Positions 10,818 to 21,934 are shown, counted from the first letter of the stretch. The stretch: DNA of 64,000 bases from Dryocosmus kuriphilus (GCA_038277395.1 CM076195.1:17818327-17882326), one strand, 5' to 3'. Notes: generated by a model from the sequence alone, not told the origin. A program made the numbers and translations.

Positions 10818-11617
10818 TTGCTCTGGGCATTTCTGACCGCTCACTAAGGAGAATTTTGCATCGAGACTTATCATTCCACCCCTACAAGATTATGATCGTC
10901 CAAGAGTTGAAGCCTCCAGACTATGAAAACCGAATGAATTGCTCCCAAGAATTGTTGAATAGGATCGCAGCGAAGTCAACTTTTTTCAGTAGTGACGAAG
11001 CCTATTTCCATCTGAATGGAGCCGTGAATAAACGAAATTTTCGTTACTGGGCTGAAAATAACCCAAGGGAAATTCATGAGAAACCTCTTCACTCTCCAAA
11101 AGTGACAGTGTGGTGTGCCATTTCTAAATTTGGGGTAATTGGTCCTTATTTCTTTGAGGACAATGGGCGAACCGTGACTGTGAATACTCAACGTTATTTT
11201 TCCATGTTAGAGAATTTTTTCGAACCTCAATTGGAACAATTAGGAGAGGAAACAGATCTGGGAGACATCTGGTTTCAACAGGATGGGGCTACAGCCCATA
11301 CTTCTCGAATTTCGATGACGAAACTGCGACACATGTTCCCTGGGCGCCTCGTCTCTCTGAGTGGTGATGTGGTGTGGTCAACGCGCTCACCTGATTTGAG
11401 CATTTGCGACTTCTTCCTGTGGGGTTACCTGAAAGGGAAAGTTTTTCAGCATCGGCCTCACACCTTGGAAGAACTCAAGAATCAAATTCGAGAGGAAATC
11501 GCCCCTATACCCATCGAGATGTGCCGAAATGCGGTCGAAAGCTTCAAAAATCGTCTTCATGAATGTATCGATGGAGGGGGCGATCATCTTTCGGACGTTG
11601 TCTTCAAAAATTCTTGA
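10796..11617 (+). pseudogene. chimeric open frame: retroelement leader fused to transposase catalytic domain
   Basis: The duplication junction at 10817/10818 puts an ATG from Gypsy noncoding sequence (MQPKKKN) in frame with the transposase from LALGISDRSLRR onward. The result is an uninterrupted 273-residue frame. It keeps all three catalytic Asp (SSDEAYF, WFQQDGATAHT, ICDFFLWG) but has lost the N-terminal half of the DNA-binding region and has no 5' terminal inverted repeat beside it. Its catalytic region appears identical to the full-length copy upstream. Whether it is expressed is unknown; it is most likely a fortuitous product of the duplication. Confidence 0.85.
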
Positions 11618-11777
11618 ATAAAATGGCATGATGTACAGAATAAAATAAAAAAAACCTCACTGCTTTAAGTTGTTCCGTTTTTTTTTAATAGCCCTTTAAA
11701 ATTGTACTGTATGTTTTGCCGCACCTATCATACCCGAAATATAATTCAGTCCTGTCGATATCTTTTTTTTTCGCTAT

Positions 11778-14710
11778 TGTAACGCTACTTTTTAGATATT
11801 CTCTATAAATAGCGCACTAAGGACCCTAATCAAGATAAAGAAGATTAAACGATAAAGAAGATTAAACTAATTATCTAATTTAAAAATAACTCTTTTAAAC
11901 ATTGTCTAGATTTTAAATACAAGAAATTGTTGGGCGCCAGTCCTTTCTTGGGACAAAGGTGGACCTCTTTAACCAAAGTGGATGAGGGACGATAAATATA
12001 AACCTTAATTATTTAAACAAACAATAATAAAAAAATGTAAAGAGGTATCAAAGGATAAGACAGAAAAAATGAAAAGGAGCAAAATGAAAGATAACAAAAT
12101 GTACCGAAAAATAAAAGATAAAAAAATATGTAATTACGTCATTACAAAGTACGTATGTAAACTACAATAATTAGCAACAATTTATTCAATTCTTCAAAAA
12201 TAAAAATTTTACCATCAGTCAAATCAAAGAGGTTAAAAGAAAACAACAGAATTACCAAAAAAAAAAAAAAATGTAAAAATACCTCAAACATACAAGAAAA
12301 GAATAACGAAGGGGTCTTGACAATATATAAAATCTTAATTATAAGGTAAAGCTCATAATTAAAACAGAAAATCACAGATTATACGATAATAGATTATTAG
12401 GGAAATCGCTACTCAAAAAGGTCGCAAAAAAAGGAGATAATAATAGTAAATAACCTACGAAAAATTCTACTTGTGGGTTGCAGTTCACAGCCAAAATAGA
12501 AAATGGAGGGAGGGCTCGCAATTAAACAATTTTAAAGGGGTAAAACATAGAGAATATCTGGTAACAAAATATTAAATAGATCATTACTCAACAGGCCGCA
12601 AAAAATGAATAACAATAGTAACCAATATACAAAACCCTAATCATGAAGAAAAATCCATAATTACAGTAGGAAATTAAGGAGGAGGGTTCGCAATTGAACA
12701 ATTTCGAGGGGTCAAACAAAGAATGTAAGGTAACAAAACATTATAGGAATTTCTGCGCAAAAGGTCGCCAAAGGGGAAAATAAAGGAATAAATGGTGTAT
12801 ACATGTAAAATCCTAACTGAGGGATAAAATTCGTAATTCAAATAGAAAATTACTAAAGGGTCCTAACCATAATAAACAATATAGGATAACATAAGTAATA
12901 CTAGATAATACAATATTGGAGAAAATCGTTGCTCCCGGGGTCGCAAATGGGAAATACCAATAATGACAGTATATAACATAAAATGCATGTAAAAGTTGAA
13001 AAAAAGGAGGGTTTAAAATATAAGATACAGGGACATCATAATCTTGGAGGGTACTCAATTAAAATTAAAAGACCAAGGGTATCATAGTTTTAGAGGGTAC
13101 TCAATTAAAATTTTATAAGATACAGGTATTATAATTTTGGGTGGGACTCAATTAAAAATATATAAAGGGACATAATATTTTGGGTGGTACTCAATTAAAA
13201 ATATATAAAGGGACATAATACTTTGGATCGTACTCAATTAAAAATATATAAAGGGAAGGGAGTCGTTATTGGGAGTCACAAGGGTCAGAATTAGGTCTCA
13301 AACAGGGTAAAAGATATAAAGTCAAGGCATAATAATTTGGAATCAAAAGTGTCAAAATTATGTCTAAAAATAAATGAAATTACATAGATTCTCAAACAGG
13401 GTAGCAACATATTTCTGGGTCGAAAAGGTCGGAATTGGGGGTCTCAAATAAGATAAATAAAAAAACATTGCAAATATTGCTTAAGGGTCCGGAAATACGC
13501 TTCCAAACTAAATCAAATAAAAGTCTCAAACAAGATAAATCTATTAAAACATCACGATTATGGCTTAGTGGTCAGGGGATATGTCATCAAGCTAAATTAA
13601 ATAAAGGTTTCTCAAAAAAGTAAGGGTATCACAACTTTTGGGTCAAAAGGTGGAAATTGGGGCCTCAAACAAGATAAATACAAAAGAAAAGACATGACTG
13701 TTATGGTTTAAGGGTCAGGGAATATGTCATCAAGTTAAATTAAATAAAGGGTTCTCAAAAGTAAAGGTATTATAATTTTGGGGTCAAAAGGTCGAAATTG
13801 GTATCTCAAACAAGGTAAATACAAAAGAACACATCACGGTTATCAATCGGGTTCATTCTTTTCATGGCTGGCTGTATCCTGGTTTGATAGTGGAGAACGA
13901 GGAGCCCCCTTCTCCTTGCTACAGACATGGAGTGGACTCTTCGATACTTCCGATAAAAAAACAAGAAATGTCTGTCGATGACAGAAACATTTATAGATAA
14001 ATATTTTTAGACCAAGTCACCTATCCTTCTATAGAATTTTGTAATGACCGCCTCGGTCAATCCTCACCTGGAACTTGCCTTGGATCTCAGATAACCAAAA
14101 GATAAAGATAAATATTTGTGGGCGAAATTACCTATTCTTACACTGAATTTTATAGTAACCGCCTTGGTCAATCTTCACCAGGAACCTGGCTTGGGTCTCA
14201 GGTAACCAGAAGATAAATATAAATATTTGTAGGCGAAATTACCTGTTCATTTACAGAATTTTGTAGTAACCGCCTCGGTCGATCTTCACCAGGAACTTGC
14301 CTTGGGTCTCAGATAACCAAAAGATAAAATACTCAAGAAACTTATGTGGGGACTTGTGATACGAAGATATGCTGAAGGTGAAGATGGCGGTGGATCCAAT
14401 CAATCATTTTTGCGGGTGGCGGGAACCTCTGCAACCCTTGCTCGAGACCGCGTAATCAAAAAATTATAGACAAAACAAAAAAAAAGAAGAAATTAAGACA
14501 GCCCTATGTTCTTAAAATTAACATATAATTCTTAAGATAAAATAACGGGATAAATAAATAAAATATAGGATAAAATATAATCTTAAAGCATAACAAAATA
14601 GAGGAGTGCCGAATTTTATGCCCTCCGTGTAAACACGAGGGCTTTTGATAAAATAATAAAAATTGATTTGAATTTGGATTTGTGCGTTGCAGAAAATCTG
14701 CAACGACACA
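11778..14710 (-). repeat. Gypsy 3' LTR, copy in duplication unit B (2933 bases)
   Basis: Same structure as the LTR at 7286-10225, offset by 4492 bases at its left edge: TGTAACGCT at 11778, CAACGACACA ending at 14710. The internal arrays lie at about 13040-13255, 13425-13840 and 14000-14330. This is the copy directly attached to the coding interior. The mariner tail and spacer (10818-11777) precede it. Confidence 0.8.
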
Positions 14711-14719
14711 ACTCCTCTC
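14711..14719 (-). promoter_or_regulatory. probable polypurine tract of the Gypsy element
   Basis: The bases next to the LTR read ACTCCTCTC on the + strand, that is GAGAGGAGT on the element strand immediately before the LTR start TGTGTCG. This is the expected place for plus-strand priming. The tract is short, so the call rests on position. Confidence 0.5.
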
Positions 14720-15188
14720 TGCTGGGGAGGGGGGGGGGGGGGGCTCAAACCTCAAGGGGGGGACATAACAAAAGGAAATGAAGAAAGTTAAATAAAAAAT
14801 GAAAGGGCAGAAACCGAAATCGAAGATAAACGGCCAGGTAAAATAAAGAGAACTTCCACAGATAAGATAATTAAAATTCGGGGCTCCTTGACTAAACGAA
14901 AGCCAACCAAAAAATAAGATCATAAAAAAAAATTGTAAAATCATAAGTAAATGAAAAAAAAAACATAAAACCGTAAAATCAAAAAAAAAAACCTAAAATC
15001 ATAACGAAATAAAATTGTGAGAGCAAAAAAATTAAGGAGAAAAACAAAAAAAAGTATAACAGAAGTAAGAGAGAACAAGCACAAAAGTAGAGAAAAAGCA
15101 ACAAAGGAAAACCGAAGTAAAAGGGTTGAGGGGAAGAATGAAATAGTGAGAGTATAGAACTAATATTTTAATAAAGAAAAATTAATTA

Positions 15189-15480
15189 CATGTTGTAGTG
15201 ACAAAGGGTGACGGTGGCCGCAAAAACAAAAAAACAATTTAACAAAGAAAAATATATCGGCGCGTCGTAAGGCTCGATATGCAGCCAAAAAAAAGAACCA
15301 ACAAAATTAAATTTTTGTATCATGATGTACAAAAAAATTACACGTTATATTTACAAACGATAGCAGTGGCCGCAAAGGCAAAAAACAAAAGAAATAATTA
15401 TGCAAAAAATATATACCGGTGCGTCGTGGGGCTTGATATGCAACCAAAAAAAGGAATCAACAAAAAAAAGTAAATTTTTG
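15189..15480. repeat. two-copy tandem repeat of about 140 bases in Gypsy 3' interior
   Basis: Two units share GTGGCCGCAAA, then ATATATCGGCGCGTCG or ATATACCGGTGCGTCG, then CTCGATATGCAGCC or CTTGATATGCAACC and an A-rich tail with TTTTTGTA. The duplication junction 15299 falls inside the first unit. A purine-only stretch follows at about 15480-15560. Confidence 0.6.
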
Positions 15481-15626
15481 TAAAAAAAAAAAAGAAAAAA
15501 AGAAAAAGAAAAGGGGAAAAAAGGAAAGAAAAAAAAAGAAAAGAAAAAAAGAAAAGAGGTTAAAAATTAGGGTTACAAAGAAGGTGGAAGGGAAGAAAAG
15601 AAGAAGGATCTCAAAAGAAAGAGCGT

Positions 15627-16353
15627 TTAAGGGTTACGGCGGCGAGAAACATTAGGGGCAGGTCGTGTGCAGTAGGGGCAGTTTGCCGAGGAGAACCCGG
15701 GTTCTCCACACCTTAAGAAAAAAATCGACAGGGTGCGTCGACACTGCGGGTACTTGTGGTCACCCTGCCGGCAGTTCCAGCACCCAAATCGTGCCGTGGT
15801 GTTAAGGAACTGCAGGGTTTGGGGGTTGACGTCTCGAGGGACGGGGATGTTGAGGGATAGAAGGGAACGGACCTGGGGTTTTGGAAGGTGGGGTTGGAGG
15901 AGGAAGAGTCTGTGGTGCTTCGGTGATGGAAGTGGAAGAGACAAGGTTGTGGGCTTCGGATAAGGAGGGAGTCTGAGTCGCCACGGTCTTAAATTTTTTC
16001 TTTAGGGGGGTTGGAGGTATCAGCCCTTGAAGGATTTTCTCTAGAGAAGGAGTCTGGGTCCCGGTTTCGGCGGTTCCCTCTCTTCCTCTCCTTAAAGTAC
16101 GTCTGTGTGCTGGTCGTCCTTATATTTCTGGCGGGACTCTTAGGAGCTGGGTCGATTTTTTCGACCGCCTCCTGTAGGAGTTCCTCGTCCGTTCCGGATA
16201 GTGGCCGGCTGGTGGACGGCCGTGACTTCCTCCATGTCTGGCCTTTTGTGCATCGAGGAGGGCCGTGCAAAAGCCGGGATGCTTCCGGTTGATCCCTTCG
16301 ATCAACCCGGCGTATGTGTGGAGATGGCGGAGGTTATCTTGGCGATTCTCCAT
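15627..16353 (-). pseudogene. extra reading frame after integrase with a second pair of zinc knuckles
   Basis: Two or three overlapping minus-strand frames follow the integrase stop. The first part (16353-16120) opens with MENRQDNLRHLHTYAGLIEG. The last (15944-15627) is Pro/Arg-rich and ends with CWNCRQGDHKYPQC, then RCGEPGFSSANCPYC about ten residues on, and a basic tail. That is one C-x2-C-x4-H-x4-C knuckle followed by a second Cys cluster. The layout closely mirrors the gag knuckles of the same element near 20050-20200 (CWNC, then CFGCGRKDTF and CPKC). It occupies the place where env or other accessory frames lie in some Gypsy elements, yet it looks gag-like, so it may be a duplicated nucleocapsid module. 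Frame changes near 15950-16120 show decay. Confidence 0.55.
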
Positions 16354-16386
16354 TGGATCGTTATCTGGGGATTTTTGATCTCAAAT

Positions 16387-17330
16387 TACTGAGGGCCGGA
16401 AACGAAGGATTCCATATCTGCTATATGGGATTTGCCCACGAACTTACCGTTAAGGTCAGAAAGTTTGTAGACGGTGGGTGATAACACTTTCGAGACTCGA
16501 TAGGGGCCGGTATATCGCGGACATAGTTTCGCGGATATCTTTTTGATTTTTGAGGAAAGAACTCAAGCGCGGGTTAGAACTAGATCTTTATAAAATCGTA
16601 TTTGCCTGCGCCGGAGATTATAGTACTTAGACTGTTTTTGAAACGCTTGATCTAAATTCTTGATTACCCAATCGCGCATAGATTGCATTCCAGCCATTCT
16701 ATTTTTCCAAGATTCAGGGTCTCGCGTTTCTATTTTTTGTTCTCAATTGGATAGATTCTTAAGGGAATTTATGGGTTGGGGATCTCTACCGAAATTTAAA
16801 AAGGCTGGGGAGGACTCAAGCGAGGTCTGGTGGGCTGTCTTGTATGCAAATTGGAACTTGGAAAGGTGTTGGTCCCACATACCATGGTCCTTTTCAGTAT
16901 ATGAAACTATCATGGTTTTCAGGATCCTGTTAACCCTTTCCACGGAGTTCGCTTGGGGGTGATAGGGAGGGGTTGTGGTATGGGTAATGTTAAATTCCTG
17001 AGCTAGTTGATAGAGAATTTTATTTGCGAATTCGGTCCCGTTATCCTTGAGAAGTACTTGAGGCGTTCCCCAGCGATAAATAATATTTTCACGAAAGGCG
17101 GTCTCTATTTTCTTACCCGTCGCAACGCGTAAGGGAACAATTTCTATCCACTTTGTGAATAAATCTTGTATTACTAGGATGTATTGAAATCCTAGTTTAC
17201 TTCTAGGGAGGGGACCCATAACATCCGCAGCGACAACTACCCACGGTTCTTCTACATCTCGATGTCCCATTAAGCCTGCGGGCACCTGTTCTACTTTGCA
17301 CATCTGACAAATTGCGCAACTCTTTATATA
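16387..17330 (-). pseudogene. Gypsy integrase
   Basis: Starts with the end of the HHCC zinc region (SCAICQMCK, 17331-17296). The catalytic core follows: Asp in VVVAADVMGPLPRS, Asp in QVLLKDNGTEFANK and Glu in ANSVERVNRILK, so the D,D,E triad is complete. The core is open from 17303 to 16743. The C-terminal part continues across a frame change to a stop near 16390, with YTGPYRVSKVLSPTVYKLSD typical of Gypsy integrase tails. A stop interrupts the C-terminal part near 16570. Confidence 0.85.
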
Positions 17331-17448
17331 GTTTTCTGTGTACTTAAGTGACCTGATTGTGGTTGGTCATGAGCTTCTGATATTACGGATTTTCTTTCAC
17401 TGTCATTGGGTACTAATTTCCATTCGTCAAGGTCTTCAACAACGTCAG

Positions 17449-18084
17449 TCACGAGGGGTCAGGTCGGTAGGCATACAGTTTATCGTTGGAAACCTTCCAA
17501 CGGGGAAATCTTTCGGGAAAATAGGATACGGCAGTGAATCGTCGGGAATACCAGGAAGGGAGGGGATCACTAATTAATAGTATTTCCTCGATGCTTTGGG
17601 ATTCAAACATACGGGATAGGGCATCAGGAACGTGGTGGAAAGAGCCCTTTCGGTGTAAAATATAGAAGTTGTATTCGAGAAGAGATAACGACCATCTTGC
17701 CAAGCGACCGGTAGGGTTCTTTAGATTGTGTAACCACCGAAGGCTACTGTGATCTGTGATCACGGTGAATCCATATCCTTCTAGATAAGGCCTATATTTT
17801 TGGATAGACCAAACTATCGCGAGGCATTCTTTCTCTCTCGTAAACTTTTACTGGGCATTCGTTAGTGTGCGACTGGCATACGAGAATACGCATTCTTGAC
17901 CATCCACGTTTTGCGTGAGAACAGCGCTTAACCCAGTATTACTTGCATCCGTTTGTAAAATGAAAGGGATCTCAAAATTAGGACACGTTAAAATGGGTGC
18001 TTCGGATAAGCAGTGTTTAATTTTCTCGAAAGCAGTTTGCTGATTTTCTCCCCACGTCCAACGCTGTTTTTTCTTCAGCAACAT
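17449..18084 (-). pseudogene. Gypsy RNase H domain
   Basis: Two pieces in different frames. The first (18084-17848) reads AFEKIKHCLSEAPIL, then FILQTDASNTGLSAVLTQ, with the first catalytic Asp in QTDAS. The second (17763-17449) reads ITDHSSLRWLHNLKNPTGRL and ILHRKGSFHHVPDALSR, the usual end of Gypsy RNase H with its DALSR motif. The 80 bases between contain a frameshift. Confidence 0.8.
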
Positions 18085-18950
18085 AGACAGGGGACTCGCT
18101 AAGGTCGCGTAATTCTTAATGAATCTACGATACCAACTTGACTTCCAAGAACTCTGCGCGGCGCTTTTCGTTTGTAGGGGCGAGATATTTTAAAATGGGA
18201 TCTATTTTATCAGGATCGGTAAGTAAGCCATTTTCATTTACAAGGAAACCCAAATAATGCACTTGAGGACAACAGAACTCCTCTTGTCTAGATTAATCTC
18301 TAAACCGGCATCTTTTATTTTGTTCATGACTTTAGAAAGCCGTTGGAGGTGTTCATCAAAAGTTTTTTTTGACTATTATTACGTCGTCTAAGTAAACAAA
18401 TGCGTGGGGTTCCATTTCAGGACCTATTAATTTGTCTAATAAACGTTGAGAAGTGGCAGGGGCGTTTGTCAGACCAAAGGTCATCCTTTTAAATTGGAGT
18501 AAACCGTGTCCCGGTACAGTGAATACTGTTTTATCGAGACTACCTTCATCTAGTGGGATTTGAAGGAAACCTTTGCGTAAATCTATCTTTGAGATATAAG
18601 TTGCGCTTCGCAACTTGTCTAGAATACCTGACATTTGCGGCAAGGGGTAGGCATCTTTTTTAGTAACCGCGTTAACTTCACGCAAGTCTAGGCAGAAGCG
18701 GTAATTACCATCTGGTTTTCTAGCCATAACTATTGGTGAAGACCAACCACTATTCGAAGGTTCAATAATGTTGTTAGCTAGCATTTCATTAACTTCGGCG
18801 ACTAAAGCTTCCACAACCTTAGGGGATACTAAGTTGTAACGTTGTTTTATAGATGGATGGTTCCCTACGTCTATGGTATGTTTAGTTAAATTTTTTAAAC
18901 CAGGCTTTCCAAGCAGGTCTGATAATTCTTGGTTTAGAAACTCTTAAGTT
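18085..18950 (-). pseudogene. Gypsy reverse transcriptase, frame interrupted at both ends
   Basis: The best part (18814-18356) is open and holds SPIVMARKPDGNYRFCLDLR, then SKIDLRKGFLQIPL, FKRMTFGLTNAPATSQRLLD and the active site YLDD at 18394-18383. Both strand-transfer Asp residues are therefore intact. Past 18356 the thumb and connection continue in other frames with several stops before joining RNase H at 18084. A poly-T/A run at 18363 marks the first shift. Confidence 0.85.
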
Positions 18951-19179
18951 TGACAGCTTCTTCCAAGGTAGGTTCTCTAAGCCCACAACAGTTTTCAAGC
19001 GGATCTAATTCAAATTCGAAAGAATAAATTTCATGTGGGTTATTTTTTAAATTCCATTTTCTGTCGTCGAAATCTACGTTAATTTTAAATATTTTTAAAA
19101 AGTCCAAACCAATTGGGAAAGCGACAGGTAAAGATTTAAGTATTCTAATGCCAATAGACTTTTGTTAATTTTTGAGTTC

Positions 19180-19390
19180 CACCAGTGCAATTATTTCTTG
19201 AGAAACTAATTCTATTTGACTATTAGCCACTTGGACTCGACCTCTATTATATACGGTTTCTAGATTTAGATCTTCTATTCATTTTAAGCCATCCAGACCT
19301 AAGAAGAAGTGTGAGGCGCCACTGTCTACCAAGGCCTTAATTTGCCTTCCGAGAACTTTAAATGTAAAATACATCAGGGGTTGAGGGCCA
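19180..19390 (-). pseudogene. Gypsy aspartic protease
   Basis: The minus strand reads GRQIKALVDSGASHFFLGLD with the catalytic DSGA at 19326-19315. One in-frame stop follows (after FLGLDGLK) and then RVQVANSQIELVSQ. The protease lies between gag and reverse transcriptase as expected, but it is not intact. Confidence 0.7.
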
Positions 19391-19527
19391 GAAAGGGATA
19401 AAGGTTGTTAGGGGAGTTCAGAAAGGTTATAAAGAGGGATAAGCGTCGTAGGACAAATTCCATCTTCAGGGAACTACTTTGGGTTCTCAGGAAGGTATAT
19501 GTATGTTAAGGTTAATTTCTTGGTCAT

Positions 19528-19947
19528 CTAAATAACATGGCTCGCAAAGGGGTTAAGGTAGGATAGCAATAGGATCTGAAGAGGTAGCATCTGGGAGAGA
19601 TACGGTTGAATAGGGTTTTGAGGAAGTATTATCTCTGCCAGGATCGGTTGGTCAGAATCTTTAGAAGGTATTAACTCTTCAGTTTTAAAATTTACTATGA
19701 CAGAAATTAATTGATTTTCTGCTTTTAATTCTTTTAAGAAAATGTTATTCAGGTACATGAAAAGCAGTAGAGGATTTTTACTTTTAAATCTAATAAGTGG
19801 GATATTAGAGACTATTTCTGTTTCTTTTTCTTTTACAGGAAATCTATTTTTGAAAACAAGAAGTGTTAAGTCATAATTTTTAGGGACATAAACTCCTGTA
19901 AAATCCGAAAAGTCTGTTTCACAATCTAAATAATCGATTTCGATCAA
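19528..19947 (-). CDS. Gypsy gag-pol spacer frame, function not recognised
   Basis: A 139-residue open frame (starts MIEIDYLDCETDFSDFTGVY) between the gag zinc knuckles and the protease. I recognise no domain. By position it could be the N-terminal part of pol upstream of the protease or an extended gag tail. It contains IPLIRFKSKNPLLLFMYLNN and no Cys cluster. Confidence 0.45.
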   Translation of the reverse strand: MIEIDYLDCETDFSDFTGVYVPKNYDLTLLVFKNRFPVKEKETEIVSNIPLIRFKSKNPLLLFMYLNNIFLKELKAENQLISVIVNFKTEELIPSKDSDQPILAEIILPQNPIQPYLSQMLPLQILLLSYLNPFASHVI

Positions 19948-20039
19948 TTCTAAAGTGGGTTGGTATTTTTCTTTTACATTCTTCGCGGTTCATTTTGGAG
20001 GGGATTTATTTTGATTTATGGAAGGTATGTTCACCCTAC

Positions 20040-20200
20040 AGCATACCTCGGGGTTCAATTTCCCGAACACTTAGGACATTCTGGTTTAAATGTATCCTTC
20101 CTACCACAACCAAAACAAAATATATGCCTACGTTGTTTGTATTCTGGAAACCTATGACCTATTTCGCACAATTCCAACATTTAGAATGTATATCATTCTT
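20040..20200 (-). pseudogene. Gypsy gag nucleocapsid zinc knuckles
   Basis: The minus strand gives KCWNCAK, then (after a frame change) GHRFPEYKQRRHIFCFGCGR and KPECPKCSGN before a stop. Two knuckle-like Cys/His clusters are visible, the first with Tyr where the last Cys is expected. This identifies the end of gag. Confidence 0.6.
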
Positions 20201-20473
20201 ATTAGGAGGGGGCGAGTGTCAAAAGGGGTAGTAGGGGTTTTAGGGGTATTGGCTCTCAAAGGGGAAGGTTTTAGGCCCGGTTGGGACGAGGTAGGAGGAT
20301 CTGTAGGAGAACTAGACTTATTTCTGTTCTGTCCTTTACTAATATTTTCTAACGACAAATGTGCCATATCAATCGGTCCATCTTAAAGGGGATAATTCGC
20401 TTTGTTCTTCCTCTAAAAACGCGATTCTCTCATAACGCTTTTCGACTCTATCTCTCTCGAATCGCTTATCCGG

Positions 20474-20746
20474 TTATCTATCTGTTCTCCTATCTTTAGG
20501 ATCTATATACGCTAATTCAGGTAGTAAGGATCTCTCCGGTAGTGGGGGTGGTTTATAATTTTTAGCCACGCGATAACTTTTCTCTGCCATATTCGCAAGG
20601 TCTTCTAAATGTGCAAAATTTCTTATTTGGTTTCTTTGAATGGCCAAATTTAATCGGGGAAGGAGGTTCCTATGTCCGTAGCTAATTTCCTCAGATTCCG
20701 ACATTTTGGGAATTAACCTATCAAACAGAGTTCGCATACAAGTCAA
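20474..20746 (-). pseudogene. Gypsy gag capsid C-terminal part
   Basis: The frame opens with MTCMRTLFDRLIPKMSESEE, then ISYGHRNLLPRLNLAIQRNQ and an AEKSYRVAKNYKPPPLPERS segment. This matches the C-terminal capsid region of insect Gypsy gag proteins that carry the RNLLPRL signature. Frames upstream (20800-21250) and downstream are interrupted. Confidence 0.7.
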
Positions 20747-20944
20747 ATAGTGGGAGACAGATTCCCTCTCACCCTGAGTTCTTTGGTGGATTTCTTGTCT
20801 CAGTTCAAACTGGAAATCCGAGTCACCGAATCTAATCCTGAAAGCTCCAGCGAAATCGTTGAAAGTAGGCCATAACCGTCGGGAACCTCGGGGTAATCTC
20901 CATGATCTCGATAAGAACGAAGCGAGGGGGAGAAAAATCTGCGT

Positions 20945-21320
20945 GAGCAGTCTACGAACGGCGCGAGGGGTGTATGTCGTCGCAAGCTGTGTGTACTACG
21001 GGGGTAGGGATTCTCAAAGCTGGGGTATGGTTGACTAAGGGGGGAGGATTCTCTAGTGGTAGTGTACGAGGGGCGCAAGGGGTGTTTGTTGTTGCGAACG
21101 GTGCCTGTATTATAGGGGTAGGGGTTCTCCAAGCCGGCGTCCGAATGACGAAGAGGGGAAGGTTCTCTAGGGGAGAGGGGTAGTGTACGAGCAACGCGAG
21201 GGGTTTGTGTTGTCGCGAGCTGTGCGTGTATTATAGGGGTAGGGTTTCTCAAAGCTGTGGTCCGAATGACGAAGGGGGGGAGGTTCTCTAGAGGTGGTGT
21301 ATGTGGTGCGTGAAGGGTTT
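20945..21320 (-). repeat. three-copy tandem repeat of about 115 bases inside gag
   Basis: The + strand motif GGGGTAGGGATTCTCAAAGC and its variants recur near 21002, 21115 and 21235, each followed by a GA-rich stretch and by GTGTACGAG. On the gag strand the unit encodes a Pro/Thr/Arg-rich peptide with NPTPIIHA or NPYPYNTG and LPLSPREPSPL-like parts. Frames shift between units, so it is decayed. Confidence 0.65.
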
Positions 21321-21331
21321 ATCGTACTCGA

Positions 21332-21934
21332 TCATCGTACGTTAAAGTGAGGGTCTAAAGGGTTAAGGGTTGGTTCGTTACCAGGATCTGGGTCGCCATA
21401 GATATTGTGTTGATATTCGATATTTCTGCTTACCGAATTTCTGCGAGTCCTATGGGATTCGTAATGCTGAGTAACCGGTCGTGTGTCGCTCTCTTGGTCG
21501 ACATAATATTCATCATCCGCTCGACTGATTTCTCTATTGATCGAAACGCGTTTGGGTTGTACTTCACTCTCGCTAACAGGACCGCTACTCTCTTCCGGAT
21601 TTGGTGGGGCTGGGTCAGCTTGTAGAGTTGCTGCCGTCCTTTCCATGCTTTGCTGTAGGTGTGGCTTACTGGAGGTCACGTCTATAAGAGGCGTATCCGA
21701 GTCTGGATGATCTAAAGGGGTTTCTTCTATTCGACATCCCTCTCCGCGGGGAAGGGTGGAGGATGGTTTGAAAGGGTGTATAGTGTTTTTACTACTTTTC
21801 ACGACTTTTACTAAACGTTCTCGCAGCATAGAAAAATTTCCTTCCGTGGAAAGGTTTCTTTCCATGAATTGGCTAATGATTTCTTCCTTATTCAGGTTAT
21901 ATATCCAAGAAGTTAACTGTTTATCCCCGTCCAT
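21332..21934 (-). CDS. Gypsy gag, N-terminal frame
   Basis: An open frame of 200 residues starting MDGDKQLTSWIYNLNKEEII, the first frame after the leader and so the likely gag start. The N-terminus has a SAP-like helical look (FMERNLSTEGNFSMLRERLV), and the rest is acidic and Pro/Ser-rich. It stops at 21332, at the edge of the repeat-bearing gag part. I assign it from position and from similar insect Gypsy gags. Confidence 0.65.
   Translation of the reverse strand: MDGDKQLTSWIYNLNKEEIISQFMERNLSTEGNFSMLRERLVKVVKSSKNTIHPFKPSSTLPRGEGCRIEETPLDHPDSDTPLIDVTSSKPHLQQSMERTAATLQADPAPPNPEESSGPVSESEVQPKRVSINREISRADDEYYVDQESDTRPVTQHYESHRTRRNSVSRNIEYQHNIYGDPDPGNEPTLNPLDPHFNVR

Larger units (their letters stand above)
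10818..15299. repeat. tandem duplication unit B (4482 bases)
   Basis: Second copy of 6326-10817. It ends at ...AAGAACC (15299), after which the original Gypsy interior continues with AACAAAATTAAAT. Differences from unit A are few: poly-A and poly-G length changes and, near 14418, GGTGGCGGG against GGTGGGGGGCGGG. Confidence 0.9.

Noticed and set aside
15733..16392. Several + strand open frames over the post-integrase region
   Set aside because: They are antisense to the zinc-knuckle frame, which has real Cys/His motifs; the + strand frames have none.
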